Assembly (NCBI GenBank): GCA_050480705.1
Contig: JBJHAX010000021.1
Span: 1 to 34,494 of the forward strand
Length of the DNA stretch: 34,494 nucleotides
Direction of reading: 5' to 3'
Origin: JBJHAX01 sp050480705
Lineage (GTDB): Bacteria > Actinomycetota > Nitriliruptoria > Nitriliruptorales > Nitriliruptoraceae
The translations under genes and the position numbers were made by a program. Of this stretch, positions 15,407-24,786 are shown one piece after another (position 1 is the first letter of the stretch; each line of letters opens with the position of its first letter). The notes under the pieces were generated by a model. That model was given only the letters and a program-made list of their open reading frames with translations, did not search any database and was not told the DNA's origin.

Positions 15407-16338
15407 CCGTGGACGTGCTGCGCACACTGGACCTGCTCGTCGCCGTCGAGGCGGCGATCCCCGCCGACCATCCGGCCTCGTGGCTTGCGGTGCCGCTGGG
15501 CATCGTCTTCTTCGTCGGCTCCGGCTACCTGCTGCTGTGGTCCAACTACGGGGCGCGCAAGGCGGCCGCCATCACCGGGGTGGCGTGGTTCGGCTTCTCC
15601 GCGATGATCGGTGTCTTCTGGTGGTTCGGTGGTCCGGGGATCCCCGCCGGCCTCGGGATCTCCCACCTTCCGGGCCAGACCAACGACCACTACCAGCCGC
15701 GGTGGCACGCCTTCGAGGAGGGATCGGAACGCGCGGGTTATTTCCCCGCAGTCAACAACGTCGCCGACTTCGCTTCGATCGAGGAGTACGTGGGCGTCGC
15801 CGACCTTCCCGAGGAGGAGATCCTCGAGGATCCTGGTTACGGCCAGCTCGCGGTCGCGGCCGGCCAGGCGCTCGACCGCATGCTCGACCAGTTCCTGCCG
15901 ATCGACGAGAACGACGTCGCGCAGATCGGGGTCACCCGCCGCCAGACCTTCGAGGACGACGCGGCGGCGGGCAGGCCCGACGGCGCGGTCGGACGTGCCT
16001 CGCCGTTCTTCTCCGTGGAGGCGGTGGGTGACCCGCGGCTGCTCGACGACCCTGCGACGGGCGTGCGGCTCGCTGTGGCGGAACTGCAGGCCTACGCGAC
16101 GTTCGTGGACGACGAGGGCGTGCCGCTCGAACCGGTGCCTGTCGGTGAGCCGCAGTACTGGTTCGCGTTCCACCACCCCGGTGCCGTGTGGTTCCCCTCG
16201 GCGTTGTGGACCGGCATCGCCCTCGCACTGTTCCTGCTGAGCCTCGCCTGGCTCGACCGCCTGGAGATGCGCGAGAAGCGCGACGCGATGGACCAGGTCG
16301 AAGAACCCGAGGACCTGGCTGTCCCGATCGCCCAGTAA
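15403..16338 (+). CDS. Unknown membrane protein, last gene of the b6c operon
   Basis: A 311-residue protein coupled to the cytochrome c gene by a 4-base overlap. Two helices near the N-terminus (about 28-48 and 54-74) and one near the C-terminus (about 256-277) bracket an acidic domain of roughly 180 residues. The last 30 residues are charged. The two-helix/one-helix topology predicts that the middle domain lies on one face of the membrane, probably outside. There is no CxxCH, no Cys cluster and no recognised fold. The Trp-rich start of the domain (GVFWWFGGPGIPAGLGISHLPG) and AFHHPGAVWFP before the last helix may help a homology search. Strict coupling suggests a subunit or assembly factor of the complex. 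Confidence 0.75.
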   Translation: MTVDVLRTLDLLVAVEAAIPADHPASWLAVPLGIVFFVGSGYLLLWSNYGARKAAAITGVAWFGFSAMIGVFWWFGGPGIPAGLGISHLPGQTNDHYQPRWHAFEEGSERAGYFPAVNNVADFASIEEYVGVADLPEEEILEDPGYGQLAVAAGQALDRMLDQFLPIDENDVAQIGVTRRQTFEDDAAAGRPDGAVGRASPFFSVEAVGDPRLLDDPATGVRLAVAELQAYATFVDDEGVPLEPVPVGEPQYWFAFHHPGAVWFPSALWTGIALALFLLSLAWLDRLEMREKRDAMDQVEEPEDLAVPIAQ

Positions 16339-16342
16339 GGCG

Positions 16343-16356
16343 CCGGCGGCCGCCGG
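16343..16356 (+). terminator. G+C-rich hairpin after the b6c operon
   Basis: CCGGCGGCCGCCGG is a perfect palindrome beginning 5 bases after the TAA of the last operon gene. It can form a very stable hairpin but has no T-tract, as is usual in high-G+C genomes. The remaining 80 bp to the next start show no clear promoter. Confidence 0.35.
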
Positions 16357-16435
16357 GCCGTCGACGTCGCCACGTCCGATTGGCGCGACCCGGCCGGCAC
16401 GGGCACCATCGCATCCTCCGCGTCGCGAGGTCTTC

Positions 16436-17008
16436 GTGTCCGCTCCCCGGGTGTGGCTGCTCGCCCTGATCGCAGTGCTCGCCGCGGCGTGCAGCGGTTC
16501 GTCCCAGGCAGCGGACTGCGACCGCATCGCAGGGGTGCGCCCGGGCCTGTGCCCGGTTCCTGCTGACGACCGCAGCCCCGCGCCCGTCGACGAACTCGAA
16601 GCGCTGACGCGCGAGGGACTCGACGGAACGGTCTCGCTCGCCGACCTGCACGGGCGTGTGGTCGTCGTCAACTTCTGGGCGTCGTGGTGCGGTCCGTGCC
16701 GCGTCGAGCAGCCCGACCTCAATGAAGCCTTCGAGATCCTGCCCGACGACGAAGTGGCGTTCCTCGGCGTGAACATCGAGGATTCGGAGGCCAACGGCGC
16801 GGCGCACCTGCGCGAGTTCGACGTTCCCTACCCCTCGGCGTACGACCCGGCGAACGTGTACGCGTCCCGATTCCGGGGTGTGGGGCCGCGCACGATCCCG
16901 TCGACGATCTTTGTCGATGCCGAAGGGCGCGTCGCCGCCCGCGTCTTCGGCCTGGTCACCACCGGTGAGATCGTCGGCCTCGCCGACGCGATCGCCGCGG
17001 AGCACTGA
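16436..17008 (+). CDS. TlpA/ResA-like thioredoxin-fold lipoprotein
   Basis: A 190-residue extracytoplasmic thiol-disulphide protein. An N-terminal hydrophobic stretch ends in VLAAACSGS, a plausible lipobox with Cys19 as the lipidated residue. The thioredoxin fold follows with VVVVNFWASWCGPCRVEQPDL (Cys85/Cys88 active site), GVNIEDSEANGAAHLREFDV and the cis-Pro loop in RTIPSTIFVDAEG. In system II cytochrome c maturation such proteins reduce the haem-binding cysteines of apocytochrome c, receiving electrons from CcdA, which is encoded 4 bp downstream. An extra Cys pair (near residues 28 and 39) precedes the fold. Confidence 0.9.
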   Translation: MSAPRVWLLALIAVLAAACSGSSQAADCDRIAGVRPGLCPVPADDRSPAPVDELEALTREGLDGTVSLADLHGRVVVVNFWASWCGPCRVEQPDLNEAFEILPDDEVAFLGVNIEDSEANGAAHLREFDVPYPSAYDPANVYASRFRGVGPRTIPSTIFVDAEGRVAARVFGLVTTGEIVGLADAIAAEH

Positions 17009-17012
17009 CGCC

Positions 17013-17765
17013 ATGGCCGAGACCATCCAGGCGGTGATCTTCGACGGCAACGTGCTTGCCGCTGCGGCGATCGCGTTCGCTGCCGGGTTCGTGTCGTTCG
17101 CTTCACCGTGCGTGCTGCCACTCGTTCCCGGCTACCTGTCGTACATGACCGGGCTGTCCGGCCAGGATCTCGCCCAGCCGGGGTTGCGCGCACGCAGCAT
17201 CGTGTTCATCGGATCGCTGCTGTTCGTCGTCGGTTTCGCGATCCCGTTCGTGATGCTCGGCTTCGCAGCCGGATTCCTGAGCTTCCTCTTCACTTCCACG
17301 CCGGCTCGGATCGCCATGGGTGCGCTCGTCGCGGTGCTCGGCATCATGCTCGCGCGCGGACGGTTGATCCGTGAAGCGCGGGTCAGCGACCGTGCGTTCA
17401 CCGGAGGTGTCGCGACCGCACCCGCCTTGGGGTTCGTTTTCGGGGTGGGGTGGACGCCGTGCCTGGGTCCGGCCGCCGGGGCGATCCTCACCCTGTCGGT
17501 CGGCGTCGCCTCCGGCGTGTCGATCCGCGGCGCCGTCCTCGGCTTCGTATACGCGATGGGGCTCGGCCTTCCCTTCATCGTGTTCGGCCTGCTGTTCCGA
17601 AGGGCGTCGGGAGCGCTGGGCTTCCTGAAACGCAACGCGAGGAACCTGCAGATCGGTGGCGGCAGCATGCTCGTCGCCGTCGGCGTGGCGATCGCCACCG
17701 GACTGTGGGATCAGGGGATGCTGCTGCTGCGCCCGCTCATCCAAGGCTTCGAGGTGCCGATCTGA
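17013..17765 (+). CDS. ccdA: Cytochrome c biogenesis protein CcdA (DsbD-type thiol transporter)
   Basis: A 250-residue membrane protein with six helices that carries reducing equivalents from cytoplasmic thioredoxin across the membrane. The paired Cys motifs are SFASPCVLPLVPGYLSYMTG (Cys33) and VGWTPCLGPAAGAIL (Cys150), each at the start of a three-helix repeat. ATG 17013 is chosen over an upstream open frame because the first helix then begins normally (DGNVLAAAAIAFAAGFVSF). It lies between the TlpA-like gene and resB, the expected order for a system II operon. Confidence 0.93.
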   Translation: MAETIQAVIFDGNVLAAAAIAFAAGFVSFASPCVLPLVPGYLSYMTGLSGQDLAQPGLRARSIVFIGSLLFVVGFAIPFVMLGFAAGFLSFLFTSTPARIAMGALVAVLGIMLARGRLIREARVSDRAFTGGVATAPALGFVFGVGWTPCLGPAAGAILTLSVGVASGVSIRGAVLGFVYAMGLGLPFIVFGLLFRRASGALGFLKRNARNLQIGGGSMLVAVGVAIATGLWDQGMLLLRPLIQGFEVPI

Positions 17766-17799
17766 CCGCGCCGACGACGATGACCACGACGGGCCTGCC

Positions 17800-19482
17800 G
17801 TGAGCGGCGGCGACGCCCGTGATTCCGAGGCGCCGTTCCCGGCGAACCCGCCGGTCCGCCGCCGTCGGCACCAGGGCCCGCTCGGCTTCGTCGTCGAGTC
17901 GGTCGTGATGGGATGGCGCTGGCTGGTGCGGATGCGGACCGCGCTGTATCTGCTGGCGGCACTCGCGCTGCTCACGGCGGTGGCGACCGCAGTGCCCCAG
18001 CACCCGAACGTGCCGGGAACGGTGGAGGCCTGGCTCGCGGGCGAAGAGGGACCCGGTACGGGGATCTCCAGCCTTCTACTGACCGTCGGCGCCTTCGACG
18101 TCTACGGATCGCCGGCGTTCCTCGCGCTGCTGCTCGCGCTGTTCCTGAGCCTCACCGCCTGCCTTCTCCCCCGGATCAAGGCGTGGCTGCGCCTCGTCCG
18201 GCGCAGTCGTCCACCGATCGCACGTCACCGGCCGAACGACGTCACCGTGCACCGCATCGACACCGACCTCGAACCCGGTGACGTGCGCGACGCCGGTGCC
18301 GCGCTGCTCGGCGAGCGGCACTGGCGGACACGCACCAGCGACGACGTCGCCTGGCGTGGAGAGGCGGGCTCCGGCGCGTCGCAGGTCGCCGCAGAGAAAG
18401 GCCTGTGGTCGCGGGAAGGCGGCAGTCTCGTCTTCCATCTGAGCTTCTACGTGCTGCTCGCCGCGATCGTATTCGGGCAGCTCAATTCGTTCGAAGGTCA
18501 GCGCGGCGTCATCGAAGGCGAGCCCGGATTCTCCGACACCGAGGTCTCGTACTGGACCTACCGCCCCGGCCGGTGGTTCGGCAGCGACGACCATGCCACG
18601 TGGCGGCTCGACCTCGACCGGTTCCATGTCGACTGGATCCGCGACCCCACGGCACCCGGAGCCGGGCAGGCCACCACGTTCCGTTCCGAGGTCTCGATCA
18701 CCCCGTCGGAGGGCGGCGCGCCGTTCGTGGCCGAACTCGAAGGGAACCGTCCCCTGACGGTGGAGGGGATGAAGGTCCACCAGCTCGACTGGGGATACGC
18801 GCCGTACGTCGAGGTCGAGATCGACGGTGAGGTGGTGCATGCCGCGTTCCTCACCGCGGTCGCTGGTGACGACGGTGTGTTCCGCGGCGCGGTGAAGGCG
18901 CCGGCCGCCGATCCTGATCTCGGGCTGGAGATCGAGCTGTTCCCGTACGCCCCCGACGGCGACGACGGGCTGCCGAGGCTCACCGGCGCGCCCTGGGACG
19001 AGGCGCCGCTGATCGTCTTCCACCAGTGGCGCGGCGACCTGCAGCTCGGACGCACCCAGCAGATCGTCACGGAGCTCGACACCGACCTGATGGACCCGGC
19101 CGGGTTCGGGTTCCTGCGCCCCGGGCAACAGGTCGTCGTCGACGGCGCGACCATCCGTTTCGTCGAGCTGCGCCGCTGGGTCGGATTCCAGGTCAGCCAC
19201 CGCCCACAGATTCCCTGGCTTCTCGCGGGGTCCGGCCTGCTCGTCGCGGGTCTGATCCCGGCCTTGTACGCCTACCGCCGTCGGTTGTGGGTGAGCGCGT
19301 CACGCGACGAGGCGACGGGCCGTACGATTGTCGAGATCACAGGGCGCGCGTTCCAGCGCCCCGAACGCTTCGCGGCCGAACTCGACGAGGTCACCAACGA
19401 CCTGCGCGAGCGGCTGGTCGGCCTCGAGACGAACGCCGCGGGGTCGGCACGGCGGACACACGACGCCGAGGTTGGTGGATGA
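17800..19482 (+). CDS. resB: Cytochrome c biogenesis protein ResB/Ccs1
   Basis: A 560-residue protein, one half of the system II haem-delivery and ligation complex. GTG 17800 is chosen because a basic N-terminus then leads into the first helix (MRTALYLLAALALLTAVATAVPQHPN, about residues 45-70). A second helix (about 105-128), a third (SLVFHLSFYVLLAAIVFGQL, about 208-230, with the conserved His) and a C-terminal fourth (about 472-490) surround a large extracytoplasmic domain (LEGNRPLTVEGMKVHQLDWGYAPYVEV). Its stop overlaps the ccsA start by 4 bases (ATGA), as expected for two proteins made in equal amounts. Confidence 0.93.
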   Translation: MSGGDARDSEAPFPANPPVRRRRHQGPLGFVVESVVMGWRWLVRMRTALYLLAALALLTAVATAVPQHPNVPGTVEAWLAGEEGPGTGISSLLLTVGAFDVYGSPAFLALLLALFLSLTACLLPRIKAWLRLVRRSRPPIARHRPNDVTVHRIDTDLEPGDVRDAGAALLGERHWRTRTSDDVAWRGEAGSGASQVAAEKGLWSREGGSLVFHLSFYVLLAAIVFGQLNSFEGQRGVIEGEPGFSDTEVSYWTYRPGRWFGSDDHATWRLDLDRFHVDWIRDPTAPGAGQATTFRSEVSITPSEGGAPFVAELEGNRPLTVEGMKVHQLDWGYAPYVEVEIDGEVVHAAFLTAVAGDDGVFRGAVKAPAADPDLGLEIELFPYAPDGDDGLPRLTGAPWDEAPLIVFHQWRGDLQLGRTQQIVTELDTDLMDPAGFGFLRPGQQVVVDGATIRFVELRRWVGFQVSHRPQIPWLLAGSGLLVAGLIPALYAYRRRLWVSASRDEATGRTIVEITGRAFQRPERFAAELDEVTNDLRERLVGLETNAAGSARRTHDAEVGG

Positions 19483-20660
19483 CCGACAGTCAGCTTGCCG
19501 AACTCTCCCGGATCCTCTACGCCCCGGTGACCGTCTCGCTGTACTTCGCGGCCGCGTTCGCCTATCTCTACAGCCTCACCACCACGGTCGGCAGGGCGCA
19601 CGAGCGTGCTCGTGGCCTGCGTGTGCGACGTGTCGCCGCGGTGCTCACCGTCGCCGGTGTCGCCGCCCACGTCGGCCACGAGATCGCCCGCGGGCTCGCC
19701 CAGGACCGCCTGCCGCTCGGCAACATGTTCGAGGTGACCTCGCTCATGGCGCTGGTCGGTGTCGCCGGCGGTGTCGCCTACCTGCAGTTCGTGCGCCGCC
19801 GTCCGGAACTCAACGGGTTCGTCCTTTTGACCGGGGCGCTGCTGATGGCGTTCGCCGGCCTGATGTACTCCGACCCCGGGCCGCTCATGCCCATTCTCGA
19901 CACCTGGTGGCGGCCGTTCCACGTCTCGCTGCTGGTCGCGGCCATGGGTGTGTTCGCGGCCGGATTCGTTTTCAACGGCCTCTACCTTCTGCGTGACAGC
20001 GCCGAGCGCGGTCTGGACGGCGCGCATGCGCCGCCGTCAACGCGGGGCGAACCGGAGTCCGACGGTGAGGAACGGCCGGGCGGGTTGCTCGCAGACCGCG
20101 CCGACGCCGCGGTCGGTGTCGCCACCGAGGATGCACCCGAAGCCGCGCCGGCTGCACGTGCCGCGATGCGCGCGGCGATCTCACCGGTCAAGCTGGCCAC
20201 GGGCACGTTTCTCGGCGCGGCGACGGTCTCGTGGGTCTTCATCGTCAGTGCGACGTCGGTGGCGTCCGGTGTCGTGCAGTTCCTCGCCGTCAATGTCGTG
20301 CTCGCCGCCGCCGCGCTGCTCGCACGCGGGCTCGTGCCGTACCTGCCGGCGCCGGAGGTGCTCGACGGGCTCGCCCACCGCACGATCGCGTTCGCTTTCG
20401 TGATGTGGACGGTGGGAACGATCGCGGGTGCGATGTGGGCCGAGCAGAGCTGGGGGAGGTTCTGGGGCTGGGACCCCAAGGAGACCGGAGCGTTTCTGAC
20501 CTGGGTCGCCTATGCCGGCTATCTGCATGCCCGGGCGACCCGCGGCGTGCGGGGCCGTCCCGCGGCGTGGATTGCTGTGGCGGCGTTCGTCGTGCTGATG
20601 GCGACCTACCTGATCGCGAACTACGTGATCGTCGGGCTCCACTCGTACGCGGGTTTGTGA
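19479..20660 (+). CDS. ccsA: Cytochrome c synthase subunit CcsA/ResC
   Basis: A 393-residue multi-helix protein that presents haem for attachment to CxxCH motifs. The tryptophan-rich haem-handling motif reads SWGRFWGWDPKETGAFLTW (about residues 325-343), with conserved His in VGHEIARG, AHRTIAFAF and LHSYAGL near the other helices. A hydrophilic, low-complexity insertion (about residues 178-228, rich in Glu, Ala, Gly) lies between helices and is not part of the usual core. The gene is coupled to resB. A convergent menE follows 51 bp downstream. Confidence 0.93.
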   Translation: MTDSQLAELSRILYAPVTVSLYFAAAFAYLYSLTTTVGRAHERARGLRVRRVAAVLTVAGVAAHVGHEIARGLAQDRLPLGNMFEVTSLMALVGVAGGVAYLQFVRRRPELNGFVLLTGALLMAFAGLMYSDPGPLMPILDTWWRPFHVSLLVAAMGVFAAGFVFNGLYLLRDSAERGLDGAHAPPSTRGEPESDGEERPGGLLADRADAAVGVATEDAPEAAPAARAAMRAAISPVKLATGTFLGAATVSWVFIVSATSVASGVVQFLAVNVVLAAAALLARGLVPYLPAPEVLDGLAHRTIAFAFVMWTVGTIAGAMWAEQSWGRFWGWDPKETGAFLTWVAYAGYLHARATRGVRGRPAAWIAVAAFVVLMATYLIANYVIVGLHSYAGL

Positions 20661-20661
20661 T

Positions 20662-20691
20662 CGCCGGCCTCGCGCGGCCGTTGGGCCGGCG
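20662..20691. terminator. Bidirectional hairpin between ccsA and menE
   Basis: CGCCGGCC (20662-20669) and GGCCGGCG (20684-20691) are perfect inverted arms with a 14-base loop, starting right after the ccsA stop and lying just beyond the menE stop on the other strand. There is no T-tract. It fits a shared terminator for the two convergent genes. Confidence 0.45.
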
Positions 20692-20711
20692 GCGCGTCGC
20701 GACCCGCCGGT

Positions 20712-21896
<1,185 letters not shown>

Positions 21897-21981
21897 CCGC
21901 TGTGCTCCTCGATCGGACGCCTGGCGTGTCGAGCACTAGCGTAGGAGCGTCCGCCGTCGCCGGACCCGAGGAGACGACCAC
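21897..21981. promoter_or_regulatory. Divergent menE/menB promoter region
   Basis: This 85-bp gap must hold promoters for both directions. Toward menB a -10-like TAGCGT lies at 21937-21942, with GAGGAG (21967-21972) as ribosome-binding site. An ACGCC-T-GGCGT inverted repeat at 21917-21927 could be an operator, but such short repeats are common in G+C-rich DNA. No convincing -35 is seen. Confidence 0.35.
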
Positions 21982-22872
21982 GTGGTGTCGGAGCTGTTCG
22001 ACGCTTCACGCTGGCAGACGATCGATGACGTCGGCGAGTTGAGCGACGTGACCTATCACCGGGCCGTCGACCAGGGCACCGTGCGCATCGCCATCGACCG
22101 GCCTGAGGTCCGAAACGCCTTCCGTCCCCACACGGTCGACGAACTGCACCGCGCGCTCGAGCATGCGCGCACGAGCGCCGACGTCGGCTGCGTGCTGCTG
22201 ACCGGCAACGGCCCGTCGCCACGCGACGGCGGCTGGGCGTTCTGTTCGGGTGGCGACCAGCGCATCCGAGGCCGTGACGGCTACCAGTACGACGACGCAC
22301 AGCCGGGTGCGTCACCCACCGGGCGCCTGCACATCCTCGAGGTGCAGCGCCTCATCCGCTTCATGCCCAAGCCGGTCATCGCCGTCGTTCCCGGGTGGGC
22401 CGCCGGAGGGGGACACTCGCTTCACGTCGTCTGCGACCTGACGATCGCCAGTCGCGAACACGCACGCTTCAAGCAGACCGATCTCGACGTCGCGTCGTTC
22501 GACGGCGGGTTCGGATCCGCCTACCTCGCCCGGCAGGTGGGACAGAAGTTCGCGCGCGAGATCTTCCTGCTCGGCCGTGCCTACACGGCCGAGGAGGGGT
22601 TCGCGATGGGCATGGTCAACCATGTGGCGGCCCACGAGGAGCTCGAGGACACCGCACTGGCGTGGGCCGAGCAGATCAACGCGAAGTCACCGACCGCGAC
22701 CCGGATGCTGAAACTCGCGTTGAACCTGGTCGACGACGGCCTGGTCGGCCAGCAGCTGTTCGCCGGCGAGGCGACGCGGCTGGCCTACATGACCGATGAA
22801 GCCGTCGAGGGCCGCGATGCGTTCCTCGACAAGCGCACGCCCGACTGGTCCGCGTTCCCCCATCACTTCTGA
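21982..22872 (+). CDS. menB: 1,4-Dihydroxy-2-naphthoyl-CoA synthase
   Basis: A 296-residue crotonase-fold enzyme that closes the second ring of the naphthoquinone from OSB-CoA. Family landmarks: RIAIDRPEVRNAFRPHTVDEL, FCSGGDQRIRGRDGY, VVPGWAAGGGHSLHVVCDLTIAS, RFKQTDLDVASFDGGFGSAYLARQVGQKFAREI and the C-terminal TPDWSAFPHHF. The QTD segment (Asp167) is what bicarbonate-independent (type II) MenB enzymes have, where bicarbonate-dependent ones have QTG. It starts with GTG after GAGGAG, and menA follows 40 bp downstream. Confidence 0.95.
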   Translation: MVSELFDASRWQTIDDVGELSDVTYHRAVDQGTVRIAIDRPEVRNAFRPHTVDELHRALEHARTSADVGCVLLTGNGPSPRDGGWAFCSGGDQRIRGRDGYQYDDAQPGASPTGRLHILEVQRLIRFMPKPVIAVVPGWAAGGGHSLHVVCDLTIASREHARFKQTDLDVASFDGGFGSAYLARQVGQKFAREIFLLGRAYTAEEGFAMGMVNHVAAHEELEDTALAWAEQINAKSPTATRMLKLALNLVDDGLVGQQLFAGEATRLAYMTDEAVEGRDAFLDKRTPDWSAFPHHF

Positions 22873-22912
22873 TCGGCGCGTCCGGCTGCGCCACCGACCG
22901 AAGCGGCACCGC

Positions 22913-23800
22913 ATGCACTGGCTCATCGAAGCGGCTCGACCACGCACGTTGCCTGCCGCCGTCGCGCCCGTGCTGGTGGGCACCGCCGCAGCGCAGCGCG
23001 CTGTTGCCGAACTCTCGGTTGTGCGGTTCGCACTCGCCCTCGTCGTCGCGCTCGGCCTGCAGATCGCGGTCAACTACGCCAACGACCTGTTCGACGGCAT
23101 CGGCGGTGTCGACACCCCCGAGCGGACCGGTCCGCGCCGCGCGGTCGCTGCGGGGCTCGCGAGCCCACGCGCCATGACGCTGGCGCTCGTGGGGGCGCTG
23201 CTGGTCGCTGGCGGTGCCGGCGCAGTGCTGGCCTTCATCGTCGGTCCACAGCTGCTCGTCGTCGGTGTGCTCGCGATCCTGGCCACCCTCGGCTACTCGG
23301 GCGGACGGCGCCCCTACGCCTCGTCGGGGCTCGGCGAACTCGGCGTGTTCGTGTTCTTCGGGCTCGTCGCCACCGTCGGTTCCCAGTACGTGCAGGACGA
23401 GCGCATCGGCGGGCTCGCGGTCGTGGCCGCCGTCCCGGTCGGCCTCGTCGCCGTCGCGCTGCTCGTCGTCAACAACCTGCGCGACATCGACACCGACGTC
23501 GTCGCCGGCAAACGCACGCTGGCCGTGCGGATCGGCGATTCGTCGACGCGGCTGCTCTACCAGGCACTGCTCGTCAGCGCCGTGGTGTGGGTGGTGCCGC
23601 TCGCGCTGGTGGCACGCTCGGCGTGGCCACTGCTCGGGGCCGTCGCCGCGCCGCTGGCCGCCACGCCGATGCGTGCCGTGCGCGCCGGTGCTCGAGGGCG
23701 CGCGCTCATCGCATGCCTGGGGGCGACGGCGCGCTTCCATCTGGCGCTGGCGGTGCTGCTCACCGCCGGGCTCGTCGTCGCCGACACCGCGGCACGGTGA
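22913..23800 (+). CDS. menA: 1,4-Dihydroxy-2-naphthoate polyprenyltransferase
   Basis: A 295-residue UbiA-family membrane enzyme that attaches the polyprenyl chain to DHNA. ATG 22913 gives the normal N-terminus HWLIEAARPRTLPAAVAPVLVG; the frame is open upstream inside menB without homology. The two Asp-rich motifs are NYANDLFDGIGG (Asp58/Asp61) and NNLRDIDTDVVAGKRTLAVRIG. About eight or nine membrane helices are visible. It overlaps the menC start by 4 bases (GTGA). Confidence 0.95.
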   Translation: MHWLIEAARPRTLPAAVAPVLVGTAAAQRAVAELSVVRFALALVVALGLQIAVNYANDLFDGIGGVDTPERTGPRRAVAAGLASPRAMTLALVGALLVAGGAGAVLAFIVGPQLLVVGVLAILATLGYSGGRRPYASSGLGELGVFVFFGLVATVGSQYVQDERIGGLAVVAAVPVGLVAVALLVVNNLRDIDTDVVAGKRTLAVRIGDSSTRLLYQALLVSAVVWVVPLALVARSAWPLLGAVAAPLAATPMRAVRAGARGRALIACLGATARFHLALAVLLTAGLVVADTAAR

Positions 23801-24786
23801 GCGCCACGATGCGTCTCGTGCCGTTCTCGGTCGGTCTGCGCCATCGGTTCCGCGGCGTGACGCACCGCGAAGGCGTCCTGCTCGAGGGGCCGGCCGGCTG
23901 GGGAGAGTTCTCGCCGTTCGCCGAATACGGGCCCGCCTACGCCGCGCGCTGGCTGGCAAGTGCGATCGAAGCCGCGACCACGGCGTTTCCCGACGCGCGC
24001 CGCTCGAGTGTGCCCGTCAACACGACCGTGCCCGCAGTGGACGCCGCCACCGCTGCCCGACTGGTGCGCGACTCGGCGTGCAGCACCGCGAAGGTCAAGG
24101 TGGCCGAGACCGGCCAGCAGCTCGCCGACGACGTCGAGCGTCTCGCAGCGGTGCGTGATGCGCTCGGAGCCGACGGCTGCATCCGTGTCGACGCGAACGG
24201 CGCCTGGGACGTGCAGACCGCCGTGTTCACGCTCGCGCGCCTCGACGCGGCCGCCGGCGGGCTGGAGTACGTCGAGCAGCCGTGTGCCACCGTCGCCGAG
24301 CTGGCCGAGGTCCGCCGACGCACCGACGTGCTCGTTGCCGCGGACGAATCGATACGCACCGCCGACGACCCGCTGCGTGTCGTTCGTGCTGGCGCAGCCG
24401 ACCTGCTCGTCCTCAAGGTCCAGCCCATGGGTGGCGTATCGGCTGCGATGGAGGTCGCCGCAGCCTGCGGCCTGCCCGTTGTCGCGTCGTCGGCGGTCGA
24501 GACCTCGGTGGGCCTGGCGGCCGGTGTCGCGTTCGCCGCTGCGCTCGAGGAGCTTTCGTACGCCTGCGGGCTCGGCACCGCGACGCTGCTGGCTGCCGAC
24601 GTCACCGCCTCGCCGTTGGTCCCGGACGCCGGTGCGGTCACGCCCCGCCGCGTCGCCCCCGACGACGGCATGCTGGACGCTGCCGCGCCAGCGCCCCGCG
24701 AGGCCGAGCGCCTGCTCAACCGCCTGCGTGCTGCCGCGGCGCACCTGCCCGCGGCCCTGCGTGCCCGACTCGAGGAGCAGCCGTGA
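23797..24786 (+). CDS. menC: o-Succinylbenzoate synthase
   Basis: A 329-residue enolase-superfamily dehydratase that converts SHCHC to o-succinylbenzoate. GTG 23797 overlaps the menA stop; ATG 23809 is an alternative start. Catalytic residues are visible: KVKV (Lys99/Lys101), RVDANGAWD, YVEQPC, AADESI for metal binding, and the second Lys in LVLKVQPMGG. The N-terminus has the capping-domain GEFSPFAEYGPAYAARWL. The C-terminus overlaps menD by 4 bases. Confidence 0.94.
   Translation: MSATMRLVPFSVGLRHRFRGVTHREGVLLEGPAGWGEFSPFAEYGPAYAARWLASAIEAATTAFPDARRSSVPVNTTVPAVDAATAARLVRDSACSTAKVKVAETGQQLADDVERLAAVRDALGADGCIRVDANGAWDVQTAVFTLARLDAAAGGLEYVEQPCATVAELAEVRRRTDVLVAADESIRTADDPLRVVRAGAADLLVLKVQPMGGVSAAMEVAAACGLPVVASSAVETSVGLAAGVAFAAALEELSYACGLGTATLLAADVTASPLVPDAGAVTPRRVAPDDGMLDAAAPAPREAERLLNRLRAAAAHLPAALRARLEEQP

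Noticed and set aside
15133..16794. 553-codon minus-strand open frame
   Set aside because: Antisense to cytochrome c, the membrane protein at 15403 and the TlpA-like gene; no protein-like features.
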